From: Streptomyces galbus
GTDB taxonomy: Bacteria; Actinomycetota; Actinomycetes; Streptomycetales; Streptomycetaceae
Length of the DNA: 64,000 bases
NCBI RefSeq assembly: GCF_005280195.1
Contig: NZ_SZPR01000061.1
Span: 1-64,000 of the forward strand
Direction of reading: 5' to 3'
In this document: positions 8,632-17,983 of the stretch, in pieces
How the letters are laid out: each line of letters begins with the position of its first letter
How positions within the stretch are numbered: the stretch's first letter is position 1
Notes under the pieces: model-generated
Told to the model about the DNA's origin: nothing
Databases searched by the model: none
Seen by the model: the letters and a program-made list of their open reading frames with translations, nothing else
Position numbers and translations under genes: made by a program

Positions 8632-10293
8632 TCACGCCAGCCCTTCGGCCAGCGGGCCCAGCGCGAGGGCCGGGAAGTACGTCAGACCGGTGATGATCAG
8701 GATGGCGCCCACCAGCAGTCCGGCGAACAACGGCTTCTCGGTGCGCAGGGTGCCCGCGGACTCGGGGACCGGCCGCTGTGCGGCGAGCGAGCCGGCCAGG
8801 GCCAGCACGAACACCATGGGCAGGAAGCGGCCGAACAGCATGGCGAGCCCGGTCATGGTGTTGTACCAGTCGGTGTTCGCGTTCAGGCCGGCGAAGGCCG
8901 AGCCGTTGTTGTTGGCCGCCGAGGTGAAGGCGTACAGCACTTCGGAGAACCCGTGGGCGCCGGGGTTGAGCATCGAGTGCCCGGGGGTCGGCAGCGCCAT
9001 GGAGGCCGCCGTGAACACCAGCACCAGCGCCGGGGTGACCAGGAGGTACGCGGCGGCCAGCTTCATCTCCCGCGCGCCGATCTTCTTGCCCAGGTACTCG
9101 GGCGTACGGCCGACCATCAGGCCGGCGATGAACACGGCGATCACCGCCATGACCAGCATGCCGTACAGGCCGGAGCCGACACCGCCGGGCGCGATCTCGC
9201 CCAGCATCATGCCGAGCAGGGTGATGCCCCCGCCCAGGCCGGTGAAGGAGGAGTGGAAGGAGTCCACCGCGCCGGTCGACGTCAGGGTCGTGCTGACCGC
9301 GAAGATCGACGAGCCCCCGACACCGAAGCGGACCTCCTTGCCCTCCATCGCGCCGCCGGCCGCCTGGAGCGCGGGGCCGTGGTGGGCGAACTCGGTCCAC
9401 ATCATCAGGGCGACGAAGCCGAGCCAGATGGTGGCCATGGTGGCGAGGATGGCGTAGCCCTGCCGCACCGAGCCGACCATGACGCCGAACGTGCGGGTCA
9501 GGGAGAACGGGATGACGAGGATCAGGAAGACCTCGAAGAGGTTGGTGAACGGGGTGGGGTTCTCGAAGGGGTGGGCGGAGTTGGCGTTGAAGTAGCCGCC
9601 GCCGTTCGTGCCCAGTTCCTTGATGGCCTCCTGCGAGGCGACCGCCCCGCCGTTGAGCTGCTGGGAGCCGCCCATGAACTGGCCGACCTCGTGGATGCCG
9701 GAGAAGTTCTGCAGGGCACCGCAGGCGACCAGGGCCACCGCCGCTACGGCGGCGACGGGTAGCAGGATGCGCAGGGTGCCGCGCACCAGGTCGGACCAGA
9801 AGTTGCCGAGTTCACCGGTGCGCGAGCGGGTGAACCCCCGTACGAGGGCGACCGCGACGGCCATGCCGACCGCCGCGGAGACGAAGTTCTGCACGGCGAG
9901 CCCGGCGGTCTGCACGACATGACCCATGGTCTGTTCGCCGTAGTACGACTGCCAGTTGGTGTTGGTCACGAAGGAGACGGCCGTGTTGAACGACTGCGCC
10001 GGGTCGACGGAGGCGAAGTGCAGCGAGCCGGGCAGGACGCCCTGCAGGCGCTGCAGCAGGTAGAGGAAGAGGACGCCCGCGGCCGAGAAGGCGAGGACCC
10101 CGCGCAGGTAGGCGGGCCAGGTCATCTCGGAGTCGGGGTCGGCGCCTATGCCCCGGTAGATCCACTTCTCCACGCGCAGATGCCGCTTCGAGGAGTAGAC
10201 CCGGGCCATGGAGGAGCCGAGGGGGACGTGGGCGAGCGCCAGCGCGCCCACGAGGGCGAGCAACTGGAGCACGCCGGCCGGAACGGGACCCAT
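8632..10293 (-). CDS. kdpA: K+-transporting ATPase subunit KdpA
   Basis: A 553-residue polytopic membrane protein starting MGPVPAGVLQLLAL. KdpA-type selectivity filter segments are visible: TNTNWQSYYGE, GTNGGGYFNANSAHPFENP, VSTTLTSTGAVDS and TSAANNNGSAF. KdpA is the channel-like subunit that binds and translocates K+. Ten or so hydrophobic helices are evident. It lies between kdpF (8 bp upstream) and kdpB in a tight operon. Length is normal. Confidence 0.97.
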   Translation of the reverse strand: MGPVPAGVLQLLALVGALALAHVPLGSSMARVYSSKRHLRVEKWIYRGIGADPDSEMTWPAYLRGVLAFSAAGVLFLYLLQRLQGVLPGSLHFASVDPAQSFNTAVSFVTNTNWQSYYGEQTMGHVVQTAGLAVQNFVSAAVGMAVAVALVRGFTRSRTGELGNFWSDLVRGTLRILLPVAAVAAVALVACGALQNFSGIHEVGQFMGGSQQLNGGAVASQEAIKELGTNGGGYFNANSAHPFENPTPFTNLFEVFLILVIPFSLTRTFGVMVGSVRQGYAILATMATIWLGFVALMMWTEFAHHGPALQAAGGAMEGKEVRFGVGGSSIFAVSTTLTSTGAVDSFHSSFTGLGGGITLLGMMLGEIAPGGVGSGLYGMLVMAVIAVFIAGLMVGRTPEYLGKKIGAREMKLAAAYLLVTPALVLVFTAASMALPTPGHSMLNPGAHGFSEVLYAFTSAANNNGSAFAGLNANTDWYNTMTGLAMLFGRFLPMVFVLALAGSLAAQRPVPESAGTLRTEKPLFAGLLVGAILIITGLTYFPALALGPLAEGLA

Positions 10294-10301
10294 GGCTGTG
10301 C

Positions 10302-10391
10302 TCAGAACCTCTCCGGGAAGAACAGGGCGAGGACGAGATAGCCCAGCAGGGCGACGGCCACGACCAGGCCGACGAGGTTTTCGGCGGTCAC
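10302..10391 (-). CDS. kdpF: KdpF small membrane subunit
   Basis: A 29-residue single-helix peptide read from a GTG start, reading (M)TAENLVGLVVAVALLGYLVL and then ALFFPERF. The pattern of a hydrophobic helix followed by a short FFPE-type tail is diagnostic of KdpF, which stabilises the Kdp complex. Its GTG overlaps the stop of the upstream 27-residue peptide by four bases (GTGA), implying translational coupling, and kdpA begins 8 bp after its stop. Confidence 0.9.
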   Translation of the reverse strand: MTAENLVGLVVAVALLGYLVLALFFPERF

Positions 10392-10471
10392 AGCTTCGTC
10401 ACCCCCCGGGCGACGAGTGCCACCAGCGCGAACGCGGCGAGCACGGTGATGACGAAGGCCGGATCGGCCAT
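10388..10471 (-). CDS. 27-residue membrane peptide leading the kdp operon
   Basis: A short ORF beginning at the ATG at 10471 and reading MADPAFVITVLAAFALVALV followed by ARGVTKL. It is a single predicted membrane helix with a basic end. It overlaps the GTG of kdpF by four bases in the GTGA arrangement seen between translated, coupled genes. It is too short for automatic callers and I know no name for it. It may be a second small Kdp-associated subunit or a leader peptide. Confidence 0.6.
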   Translation of the reverse strand: MADPAFVITVLAAFALVALVARGVTKL

Positions 10472-10824
10472 CGCTGACTCCTGGAATCGAGTGCGGTGAA
10501 GAGCGGACGAGGGAAGCCAACCTCCTCCCACGCCCCGTGGCGCTGTCCGTTGACGGCTCCCTTACGGCGACGACCACGGCTTTGACGGGTCCCTTACGGC
10601 CCCGCCCACCAGGGCGTGGGCGGCTGTACGTCTGGTGCCCTCGCCTGTTCGGAGCGGCCCGCCCCGGCGCGTCGGGCCCGCGCGGCATCGGGGCTGCGCG
10701 CCCGTCCGAAGCGCGCAATATTGGGCTGCGATCGCGTCCTGCCCGCCCCTAGGATCCCCGTGCGCGGCGCCGGCCCGGCGCCCTGCCGACAGCGGGCACC
10801 CGACGGACCAGGATGCGTGACGCC
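10472..10824. promoter_or_regulatory. Divergent promoter region between kdp and the VOC gene
   Basis: About 350 bp that must contain the promoters of the minus-strand kdp operon and the plus-strand VOC gene. I see no gene in it. I could not recognise a KdpE operator or a riboswitch by eye. Confidence 0.4.
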
Positions 10825-11568
10825 ATGAGCAGCCGACTCTTCGCTCTCTCCTTCGACGCGCAGGAGCCCGAACGCCTGGCGCGGTTCTGGGCAGGCCTGC
10901 TGAACCTGGAGGCGACCGGCGCACCGCACGACGAGACGGCCGACGAGGCGTACGACGGCGTGCTGCTGCTGTCCGGGAACGACGCCGGATACCGCCTCGG
11001 ATTCCGGTCCTCCCCGGCGCGCAAGACCGACCAGAACCGGCTGCACTTCGACCTCACCAGCTCCTCCCCGGACGACCAGCGGGAGCTCGTGGCGAAGGCG
11101 CTCGACCTCGGCGGGCGGCACTGCGACGTCGGCCAGGGGCCGGACGCGTCCCACGTGGTGCTCGCCGACCCCGAGGGCAACGAGTTCTGCGTCATCGAGC
11201 CGGGCAATTCCTTCCTCGCCGGTTGCGGCCGCATCGGGGCGCTCGCCTGCGACGGTTCGCGGGCCGTGGGGTACTTCTGGAGCGAGGCGCTGGGCTGGCC
11301 GCTGGTATGGGACCAGGACGAGGAGACCGCCGTCCAGTCACCGGACGGCGGCACGAAGATCACCTGGGGCGGCCCGCCCCTCATGCCGGACCCCGGCCGG
11401 GACCTGCACCTCGACCTCACGCCGGACGACGACCAGGAGGCCGAGGTGGAGCGCCTGGTAGCCCTCGGGGCGAAGCGTCTGGACGTGGCTCGTGGAGGGG
11501 ACGGCGCGGTCCTGCTGGCCGACCCCGACGGCAACACCTTCCGCGTGCTCGCGCGCCGGCGGCGCTGA
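10825..11568 (+). CDS. VOC-family protein with two glyoxalase-like halves
   Basis: About 247 residues starting MSSRLFALSFDAQEPERLAR (an ATG at 10813 adds four residues and is equally possible). The protein is a tandem of two vicinal-oxygen-chelate modules. The first has ARFWAGLLNLE, LHFDLTSS and LADPEGNEFCVIEP; the second has GYFWSEALGWPL, LHLDLTPDDD and LADPDGNTFRVLARR. Such proteins are usually metal-dependent dioxygenase, glyoxalase or resistance-type folds; this one resembles the common hypothetical actinobacterial group and no substrate can be assigned. It converges on the next gene. Confidence 0.85.
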   Translation: MSSRLFALSFDAQEPERLARFWAGLLNLEATGAPHDETADEAYDGVLLLSGNDAGYRLGFRSSPARKTDQNRLHFDLTSSSPDDQRELVAKALDLGGRHCDVGQGPDASHVVLADPEGNEFCVIEPGNSFLAGCGRIGALACDGSRAVGYFWSEALGWPLVWDQDEETAVQSPDGGTKITWGGPPLMPDPGRDLHLDLTPDDDQEAEVERLVALGAKRLDVARGGDGAVLLADPDGNTFRVLARRRR

Positions 11569-11613
11569 CGCGGTGACGGTGGCGGCGGCCGGGCCGGCCG
11601 GGCATGCCCTCCC

Positions 11614-12720
11614 TCAGGCTTCCGCCGCCGTGCCCGCGTCCGGCGTGTCCTGAGCGGGCTCCTTCTCCCGCCCGCCCGGGTGGCGGTGGCGCCAGGTCCA
11701 GAACACCGCGCACGAGACCAGCGCCCAGCCGGCCAGCACGAGGAAGGGGAAGGCGTGCTGGTGCCCGGCGAAGTACACCGCGGTGTGCTGGGCGTTGACG
11801 GAGGCGCCGGGAGGCAGCCAGCGCCCGATGACTCCGAGCGCGGACGGCAGCAGGGGCCACGAGACGGCGCCGCCGGAGGAGGGGTTGCCGAGCAGGACCA
11901 TCACCCCCCAGGTCGGGAGCATGGCCCACCGCCCCACCAGGGTGTTGAACATGGTGAAGGTCATCCCGCTGGCGAACATGGTGAGCGCCAGGATCGACCA
12001 GGACTCCGCGAAGGGCAGGTCGAGCGCGCCCAGCAGCCAGTCCACGGTCGCGGCGATGGCGAAGGCACCGAGCACGGCGTACGCGAGCGTGAAGGCGATC
12101 CGCTCCAGGGGCGTGAGGGACCGCGCGTGCACACTGAGCTGGATGGCCCCGACGAAGCCGATGATGACCGCGGCGAGCGAGATGTAGAAGATGGCCAGGC
12201 CGCGGGGGTCGCCGGTCTGCAGCGGGTTGACGTCGTGGACCGTCACCCTCACGCCCACCTGGGCACCCACCTGCGGTGCCGCCTGCTCCAGCAGCTCGGC
12301 GACGGACGCGCCGGACGCGGAGGACACGTCGAGGACCACGTCCTGGCCCCTGTCACGGAGCTCGAAGACGGCGAAGACGGTCTGGTTCTCGACCGCGTTC
12401 AGGGCGGCGGCGCGGGAGGGGTAGGTGTGCGCCCGCACCGAGGAGCCGAGGCTCTTGCCCAGCGCGTCGAGGAACGCACGGCCGCGGGCCTGGTCGTACT
12501 CCCCGACCACGGCTGTCGGCAGGTTGCGGGGCGTGGGGTTGGCCATGGCGTAGGTGTAGGAGCCGGCGAACAGTCCGGCCGCCGCGGCCAGGATCACCAC
12601 CAGCACGCACGCGGGCCAGAAGGGTGAGTTCCGGAACCGCTGCCAGGCACCGTCGTCGCGTTGCTGCGCTCCCGGCCGGCTGCCGCCGCTGCCGGGTGGT
12701 GCCGCCGGGTCGGTGCTCAC
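11614..12720 (-). CDS. DUF3533 (YhgE/Pip-like) membrane protein
   Basis: A 368-residue protein beginning at a GTG at 12720 (VSTDPAAPPG), preceded by GAAGGAG at seven bases. The first membrane helix is WPACVLVVILAAAAGLFAGS. A long extracytoplasmic domain follows (NLPTAVVGEYDQARG, then VVLDVSSASGASVAELLEQA). It ends with a block of about five helices, including IFYISLAAVIIGFVGAI. This arrangement is that of DUF3533/ABC-2-like membrane proteins, often linked to export or stress response; no ATPase partner is adjacent. The C-terminus is charged and proline-rich. It converges on the VOC gene with a 45-bp gap. Confidence 0.8.
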   Translation of the reverse strand: MSTDPAAPPGSGGSRPGAQQRDDGAWQRFRNSPFWPACVLVVILAAAAGLFAGSYTYAMANPTPRNLPTAVVGEYDQARGRAFLDALGKSLGSSVRAHTYPSRAAALNAVENQTVFAVFELRDRGQDVVLDVSSASGASVAELLEQAAPQVGAQVGVRVTVHDVNPLQTGDPRGLAIFYISLAAVIIGFVGAIQLSVHARSLTPLERIAFTLAYAVLGAFAIAATVDWLLGALDLPFAESWSILALTMFASGMTFTMFNTLVGRWAMLPTWGVMVLLGNPSSGGAVSWPLLPSALGVIGRWLPPGASVNAQHTAVYFAGHQHAFPFLVLAGWALVSCAVFWTWRHRHPGGREKEPAQDTPDAGTAAEA

Positions 12721-12904
12721 GTCTGGGCTCCTTCGGACCTGGCCGGCACGGGACGCGACCTGCCACTCCCCTTCCCCGGACATTCGAGCAGCCGCCCCGT
12801 GAGTCCGCAAACGGTGTGCGGCGTGCGGTGGCGGGAGGCGGGGAGGTGCGGGGGACGCGGCCCTGGACCGTCCGGCCGGGGGGCGGGAGCGCCTGCGGGC
12901 GGAC

Positions 12905-12985
12905 GGCCCGGCCCGATCCGGCCCGGCCCGATCCGGCCCGATCCGGCCCGGCCCGATCCGGCCCGATCCGGCCCGGCCCGGCCCG
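12905..12985. repeat. GC-rich tandem repeat, CGGCCCGATC units
   Basis: The tract is built from CGGCCCGATC and CGGCC units in irregular alternation, with about five GATC-containing copies before it decays into plain CGGCC repeats. It lies in the divergent intergenic region between the DUF3533 gene and phoD, upstream of both starts. It is probably a slippage-prone simple repeat and may vary between strains. Confidence 0.75.
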
Positions 12986-13101
12986 CGACGGAAGACATCA
13001 TTCCGCCACGGGAAAGTCATGGCCCTGCCAAGTCGAGGCCCCTCTGCGGTAGCCACGGACCGGTCAACTGCCCCTGCGTCCACCACGACAGGGGAGACCG
13101 G

Positions 13102-14742
13102 ATGACACCCGCAGCACGCCCGTCCCAGCACGCGCCCGAACTACGGGACGCGGCCCGGCACTTCGACCGGCGCCGCTTCCTCACGGTCACCGGCGCCGCC
13201 GCCGCGCTCGCGTTCGCCGTGAACCTGCCCGCCGCCGGCACGGCCGCCGCCGCCGAGTACGACGCCCGGAAGATCTCCGACAACCCCTTCACCCTGGGCG
13301 TGGCCTCCGGCGACCCGCTGCCCGGCTCGGTGCTGCTGTGGACGCGGCTGGCCCCCCAGCCGTACCAGCCCGACGGCGGTCTGCCCGCGCAGCGCGTCAC
13401 CGTGCACTGGGAGGTGGCCCACGACGCGGCCTTCCGCCGGATCGTCCGGCGCGGCGCCGCCGTCGCCCACCCGGAGTTCAGCCACACCGTCCACGTCGAG
13501 GTGTCCCACCTGCCGGCGGACCGCGTCTACTTCTACCGGTTCCGGGCCGGTGCCTGGCTGAGCCCCACCGGCCGCACCCGCACCGCACCGCCGCCCGGGG
13601 CCCGGCCCGCCGCGCTCACCCTGGGCGCCGTCTCCTGCCAGGCCTACACCGACGGCTACTACACGGCCTACCGCCACCTCGCCGAGGACGACGTGGACGT
13701 CGTCTTCCACCTGGGCGACTACCTGTACGAGTACGCCGTCGACGCCACCGGCAACCACCGCAAGTACACCGACCGCACGCTGCCGGCGCACTTCGCCCGC
13801 GAGACGGTGACGCTGGAGGACTACCGGCTGCGCTACGCCCTGTTCAAGTCCGACCCGGACCTGATGGCCGCGCACGCCGCGCACCCCTTCGTGGTCACCT
13901 GGGACGACCACGAGACGGAGAACAACTACGCCGACGACGTCCCGGAGGACAACGGCTCCTCCGAGGAGTTCCTGCTGCGCCGCGCCTCGGCCTACCGCGC
14001 CTACTGGGAGAACCAGCCGCTGCGCCGACCGCAGCTTCCCACCGGGTCCGACATGCGGCTCTACCGCCGCCTGCACTGGGGCCGGCTCGCCCAGTTCGAC
14101 GTGCTGGACACCCGCCAGTACCGCTCGGACCAGGCCTACGGCGACGGCTGGCAGTACCCCGGTCCCGAGTCCGAGGACCCGGCACGCACCCTCACCGGCG
14201 CCACGCAGGAACGGTGGCTCATCGACGGCTGGCGCCGTTCGCGGGCGCTGTGGAACGTCGTACCGCAGCAGGTGACCTTCTCCCGGCGGTACAACACCAC
14301 CGCGTCGCCGTCCAAGGTCTCCATGGACTCCTGGGACGGCTACCCGGCCTCCCGCGAACGGATCCTGGCGGGGGCCGAGGCGGTCGGCGTGGAGAACCTC
14401 ATGGTCCTCACCGGTGACGTGCACGTGCACTACGCCTTCGACATCAAGCGCGACTTCGCCGACCCCGGCTCCCGGACCGTGGGCACGGAGATCGTCACGA
14501 CGTCGGTCACGAGCGGCCGCGACGGCGCGGAGCGGCCGGCCAACTGGGCCACCTACCTGGCCGCCAACCCCCACCTGAAGTTCTACGACGGCCGGCGCGG
14601 CTACGTGAACGTCACGCTGGGACAGCAGGAGGCCCGCGCGGACTTCAGGACCGTCCCGTACGTGACCAGGCCGGGGGCGCCGGTGACGACCGCGGCGTCC
14701 TTCGTCACCCAGGCAGGAGCGCCGGGCCTGCGGCCCGCCTGA
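13102..14742 (+). CDS. phoD: Tat-exported PhoD-family alkaline phosphatase/phosphodiesterase
   Basis: A 546-residue protein starting MTPAARPSQHAPEL. The twin-arginine signal RRRFLTVTG is followed by a hydrophobic stretch and a cleavage region near TAAAAEYD. PhoD features include FTLGVASGDP, SVLLWTRLAP, FHLGDYLYEY, the metal-ligand motif TWDDHETENNYADD and VLTGDVHVHYAF. PhoD enzymes bind Fe and Ca and release phosphate from mono- and diesters outside the cell, normally under PhoP control in phosphate starvation. I could not identify a PHO box with confidence. ATG at 13102 is chosen because it gives a normal Tat leader. A 12-bp hairpin follows the gene. Confidence 0.92.
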   Translation: MTPAARPSQHAPELRDAARHFDRRRFLTVTGAAAALAFAVNLPAAGTAAAAEYDARKISDNPFTLGVASGDPLPGSVLLWTRLAPQPYQPDGGLPAQRVTVHWEVAHDAAFRRIVRRGAAVAHPEFSHTVHVEVSHLPADRVYFYRFRAGAWLSPTGRTRTAPPPGARPAALTLGAVSCQAYTDGYYTAYRHLAEDDVDVVFHLGDYLYEYAVDATGNHRKYTDRTLPAHFARETVTLEDYRLRYALFKSDPDLMAAHAAHPFVVTWDDHETENNYADDVPEDNGSSEEFLLRRASAYRAYWENQPLRRPQLPTGSDMRLYRRLHWGRLAQFDVLDTRQYRSDQAYGDGWQYPGPESEDPARTLTGATQERWLIDGWRRSRALWNVVPQQVTFSRRYNTTASPSKVSMDSWDGYPASRERILAGAEAVGVENLMVLTGDVHVHYAFDIKRDFADPGSRTVGTEIVTTSVTSGRDGAERPANWATYLAANPHLKFYDGRRGYVNVTLGQQEARADFRTVPYVTRPGAPVTTAASFVTQAGAPGLRPA

Positions 14743-14779
14743 CCCGGATCGCCCCCGGGCGCAACGCCCCGGAGCACCA

Positions 14780-14823
14780 TCCCCGACGCCGGCGCCGGCC
14801 GGTCCGTGCGTCGGCGTCGGGGA
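14780..14823 (+). terminator. Hairpin terminator after phoD
   Basis: TCCCCGACGCCG at 14780-14791 pairs perfectly with CGGCGTCGGGGA at 14812-14823. The stem is 12 bp long, with a GC-rich loop that can fold further. It starts 37 bases after the phoD stop. Confidence 0.7.
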
Positions 14824-14944
14824 CAGTGCCGCCGTTCACCGCCCCGCCACGGCAACGCCGTTGACGCGCGTAGCACTTGGGCTCAAGCTGGGGGCCGATC
14901 ACCGCCGCAGGAGCGGGGATCGCACCGACGAACCGGAGGTCCGG

Positions 14945-15679
14945 ATGTTCCGACGGATCGCACGCTTCTTCGCCGCTTTTGTCATGATCGCGTCAGGTGT
15001 GGTGGTCGGTATGGGCGCCACCGCGGGCGCCGCCCACGCCGACGAGTGCTACACGTGGAGCCGCACCCTGTCCCAGGGCGCCTCCGGCAACGACGTCACC
15101 CAGCTCCAGATCCGCGTCGCGGGCTGGGTCACGTCCGGCGAACGCCTCTCCTACGACGGCCAGTTCGGCGCCCGTACAACCGCCGCCGTGCGCAAGTTCC
15201 AGTCGGCGTACGGCCTCACCGCCGACGGGATCGCGGGACCGGCGACGTTCAGCAAGCTCTACGCCCTCCAGGACGCGGACTGCACGCCGGTCCACTTCTC
15301 CTACGCCGAGCTCAACCGCTGCAACTCCGACTGGTCGGGCGGCGCCGTGTCGGCGGCCACCGCCAAGGCGAACGCGCTGAAGACCATGTGGAAGCTGGAG
15401 GCGATGCGTCACGCGCTGGGCGACGTCCCGCTGACGATCTCCAGCGGCTTCCGCTCCTACGCCTGCAACAGCGCCGTCGGCGGGGCGTCCGGCAGCCGCC
15501 ACCTGTACGGCGACGCGGCCGACCTGACCGGCTCACCGTCCTTCTGCCGCCTCGCCCAGGAGGCCCGCACCCACGGCTTCTCGGAGATCCTCGGCCCGGG
15601 CTACCCCGACCACAACGACCACACCCACGTCGCCCTCGACCCCTCCCCCTACTGGTCCGCCCCGAACTGCGGCATCTGA
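14945..15679 (+). CDS. Secreted M15-type D,D-peptidase with peptidoglycan-binding domain
   Basis: A 244-residue protein starting MFRRIARFFAAF, with GGAGGT five bases upstream of the ATG. A Sec signal peptide ends near GAAHADEC. Residues ~35-95 form a PG_binding_1 domain (LSQGASGNDVTQLQIRVAG, AVRKFQSAYGLTADGIAGPA). The C-terminal half matches peptidase M15A: LTISSGFRSYACN, then SRHLYGDAADLTG (zinc His and Asp), then DHNDHTHVAL (zinc His). It would cut D-Ala-D-Ala type bonds of cell-wall peptides outside the membrane. Six or so cysteines suggest disulphides in the secreted form. Confidence 0.92.
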   Translation: MFRRIARFFAAFVMIASGVVVGMGATAGAAHADECYTWSRTLSQGASGNDVTQLQIRVAGWVTSGERLSYDGQFGARTTAAVRKFQSAYGLTADGIAGPATFSKLYALQDADCTPVHFSYAELNRCNSDWSGGAVSAATAKANALKTMWKLEAMRHALGDVPLTISSGFRSYACNSAVGGASGSRHLYGDAADLTGSPSFCRLAQEARTHGFSEILGPGYPDHNDHTHVALDPSPYWSAPNCGI

Positions 15680-15692
15680 CCGACGCCGCCGG

Positions 15693-15723
15693 AGCCGGGC
15701 CCGCGAAGGTGCGGCGCCCGGCT
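15693..15723. terminator. Hairpin between the M15 and amphi-Trp genes
   Basis: AGCCGGGC (15693-15700) and GCCCGGCT (15716-15723) form a perfect 8-bp stem. It lies between two convergent genes and could serve both. Confidence 0.55.
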
Positions 15724-15758
15724 GTCAGGTCCTCCCGGCGCGCCGCACACCGTGACGG

Positions 15759-16040
15759 TCAGTCGCCGTCGGCGGTCCCGTCCTGCGCCTGTTCCTGCAC
15801 CTGTGCCTGCGCCTGGGGCGTGCGCCAGGACAGTTCGACCTCCAGGTCGATCTCGCCGTCCTCCAGCTCGACCTCGATCTCGGTGTGCAGCTCGTCCGGG
15901 ATCCGCACGGTCAGCCGGCCGGGGCCGAGCTCCAGTTCGGCCTGACCGCCCCGCCGGACCGCGGCTGCCAGCGCCTCGAGCTGGTCGGCCGCTTCGGCAC
16001 GGGACAGGGTCCGCTTCTGTTCGAATTCGAGATCGCTCAC
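15759..16040 (-). CDS. Amphi-Trp domain protein
   Basis: A 93-residue protein from a GTG start with GGAGG five bases upstream. The N-terminal two thirds (FEQKRTLSRAEAADQLEALA, LELGPGRLTVRIP, EVELEDGEIDLEVELSW) match the small amphi-Trp domain, an amphipathic beta-rich module of unknown biochemical role found in haloarchaea and actinobacteria. The last 20 residues are a Gln/Ala repeat (QAQAQVQEQAQ) that looks like a low-complexity tail. Confidence 0.8.
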   Translation of the reverse strand: MSDLEFEQKRTLSRAEAADQLEALAAAVRRGGQAELELGPGRLTVRIPDELHTEIEVELEDGEIDLEVELSWRTPQAQAQVQEQAQDGTADGD

Positions 16041-16310
16041 GGCAGCCTCCCGGGACCGTCGGTCGGGAACAGCGGGCGTGTCCCATTGTGACCCCGCTTC
16101 CCGGCACCGGCCCGCCGGAGCGGCTCCCGCCGCCCGCTACTGGAGCGCCCGGAGTGGCGGCTCCGGCCAGGCGTGGGACGCTGGACGCGACACTCGTGCA
16201 CAGGCACGTGGTCGGCGACAGGCCCCTGGCCGCCGAGGCCCGGCACGGGGACGGCCCTGCCGGCCGCGGCACCGCGCCTCGCCCGAGGCCCACCGCCACA
16301 GGAGCCACCC

Positions 16311-17687
16311 GTGTCCACGACCTCCGCATCCCCCGGCGAGCCCACCGCAGGGCCCCCCGCCTCCCAGGACTCGCCCCGCACGGGACTCGCGGCGCGCGAA
16401 CGCCTCCCGCTGGCCCGCCACGGCGAGTGGACCGCCTCCCCCAGGCGACGTGACCTCGTGGAGATCCTCCAGGAGGAGGCCGAGCCGCGGATCCCCGAGC
16501 TGATGCCGATCCGCTACGGCCGGATGACCGGCTCCCTGTCCGCCTTCTATCGCGGCACCCCCGCCGTGATGGCCGCCGACCTGGCCGGTCTGCCGGACTC
16601 CGGCCTGACCGTTCAGCTCTCGGGGGACGCGCACCTGTCCAACTTCGGGCTGTTCGCCTCACCGGAGCGGCGGCTGGTCTTCGATCTGGACGACTTCGAC
16701 GAGACCCTGCCGGGCCCCTTCGAGTGGGACGTCAAACGCCTCGCGTCCAGCATCGCGGTGGCCGCCGCCGACAACGGCGCCTCCTAGGAAGCCGCGGCAG
16801 CCGCCGCGACCGAGGCCGCCCGGGGCTACCGCACGCACATGGGCGAGCTCGCCGCCGCCACCGAACTCACGGTCTGGTACGAGCACATCGCGGCCGACGA
16901 CCTGCTGCAGGAGGTCGGCAACTCGTTGCAGCGGGCCCGGCTCCACCGCAGCCTGGACCGGGCACGGGAGACGGACAGCAGCAAGGCCATCGCCAAGCTC
17001 ACCGCACCCGGCGAGGACGGCCGGCCCCGGTTCGTCCACGACCCGCCGCTGGTGGAGCCGGTCCCGGAAGACGACCGTGCCACGGTGGAGCACGTCTTCG
17101 AGGACTACCGCGCCACCCTGCCCCCGGCACAGGCCAGGCTGCTGGACCGCTTCCGGTTCGTGGACGCGGCCCGCAAGGTCGTCGGGATCGGCAGCGTCGG
17201 CACCCGTTGCTACCTCCTGCTGCTGGAGGGGCGGGTGGCGGATGACCTCCTGCTGCTGCAGGCCAAGGAGGCCGAGCCCTCCGTCCTGGCTCCGTACGTG
17301 CGGGTGCCCGTCGCCCACGAAGGTCGGCGCGTGGTCGAAGGCCAGCGGCTGCTGCAGGCGTTCGGCGACATCTTCCTCGGCTGGTCGACCGGGCCGACCG
17401 GACGCCACTTCTACTGGCGCCAGTTGCTCGACATGAAGGGGTCCGCATCCGTGCAGGGCATGTCCGCCAGCCGCATGCGGCAGTACGCGGGGCTCTGCGG
17501 GCGCGCGCTGGCCCGCGGCCATGCCCGCTCGGGCCACCGCGCCGCCATCGATGCCTACCTGGGTGACGACGACTCCTTCGACCGGGCCGTCGCCGCGTTC
17601 GCCCTCGCCTACACCGAGCAGACCCGCGAGGACTACGCCGCCTTCACCCGGGCCATCGACGAGGGCCGCCTGCCCTCCGCCCCATAG
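16311..17687 (+). pseudogene. DUF2252 family gene with one in-frame TAG
   Basis: The reading frame runs 459 codons from a GTG at 16311 (AGGAG six bases upstream) to the stop at 17685, matching the usual length of DUF2252 proteins. It has the family motifs RMTGSLSAFYRGTP, LSGDAHLSNFGLF, FDLDDFDETLPGPFEWDVKR, RKVVGIGSVGTRCYL and GRHFYWRQL. A single TAG at 16785-16787, between DNGAS and EAAAAAATEAA, splits it at codon 159. Both halves keep normal composition and there is no frameshift, so the stop is recent, a sequencing error or suppressed. DUF2252 proteins are distantly kinase-like with unknown substrate. Confidence 0.85.
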
Positions 17688-17983
17688 GCGCGGCGCCGGG
17701 CCGAGCTGCTTGAAAGATTGTTCGTCATCTTGCGCAAGGCCGGGCGGGCTCCTGCGGGGGCCTTACCCGCCGACTCGAGGTGGCCCCGCGGGTGAAGCCC
17801 GTGGCGTACGGGCGAAGCTCGTGGGCCCCGTCCGTGCCCGCTTCCTCCACGACCAGCATGATCGACTTCCCGGCCGAACCGTCGAACGGTGCGCCGTCGA
17901 GAGGCTCAAGCCGTGATCAAGAAGTGATTGACAGCGGCACCAGCGCAGCGGACAGTGCTTGTTCGGACGACCGGGGTGGGGAC

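Noticed and set aside
8632..9400. Upstream extension of the kdpB frame into kdpA
   Set aside because: The kdpA frame is conserved through this stretch and the kdpB protein begins normally at 8599.
17729..17738. CTTGCGCAAG palindrome as an operator
   Set aside because: A 10-bp palindrome at this GC content is expected by chance, and it lies between same-strand genes with no matching partner site.
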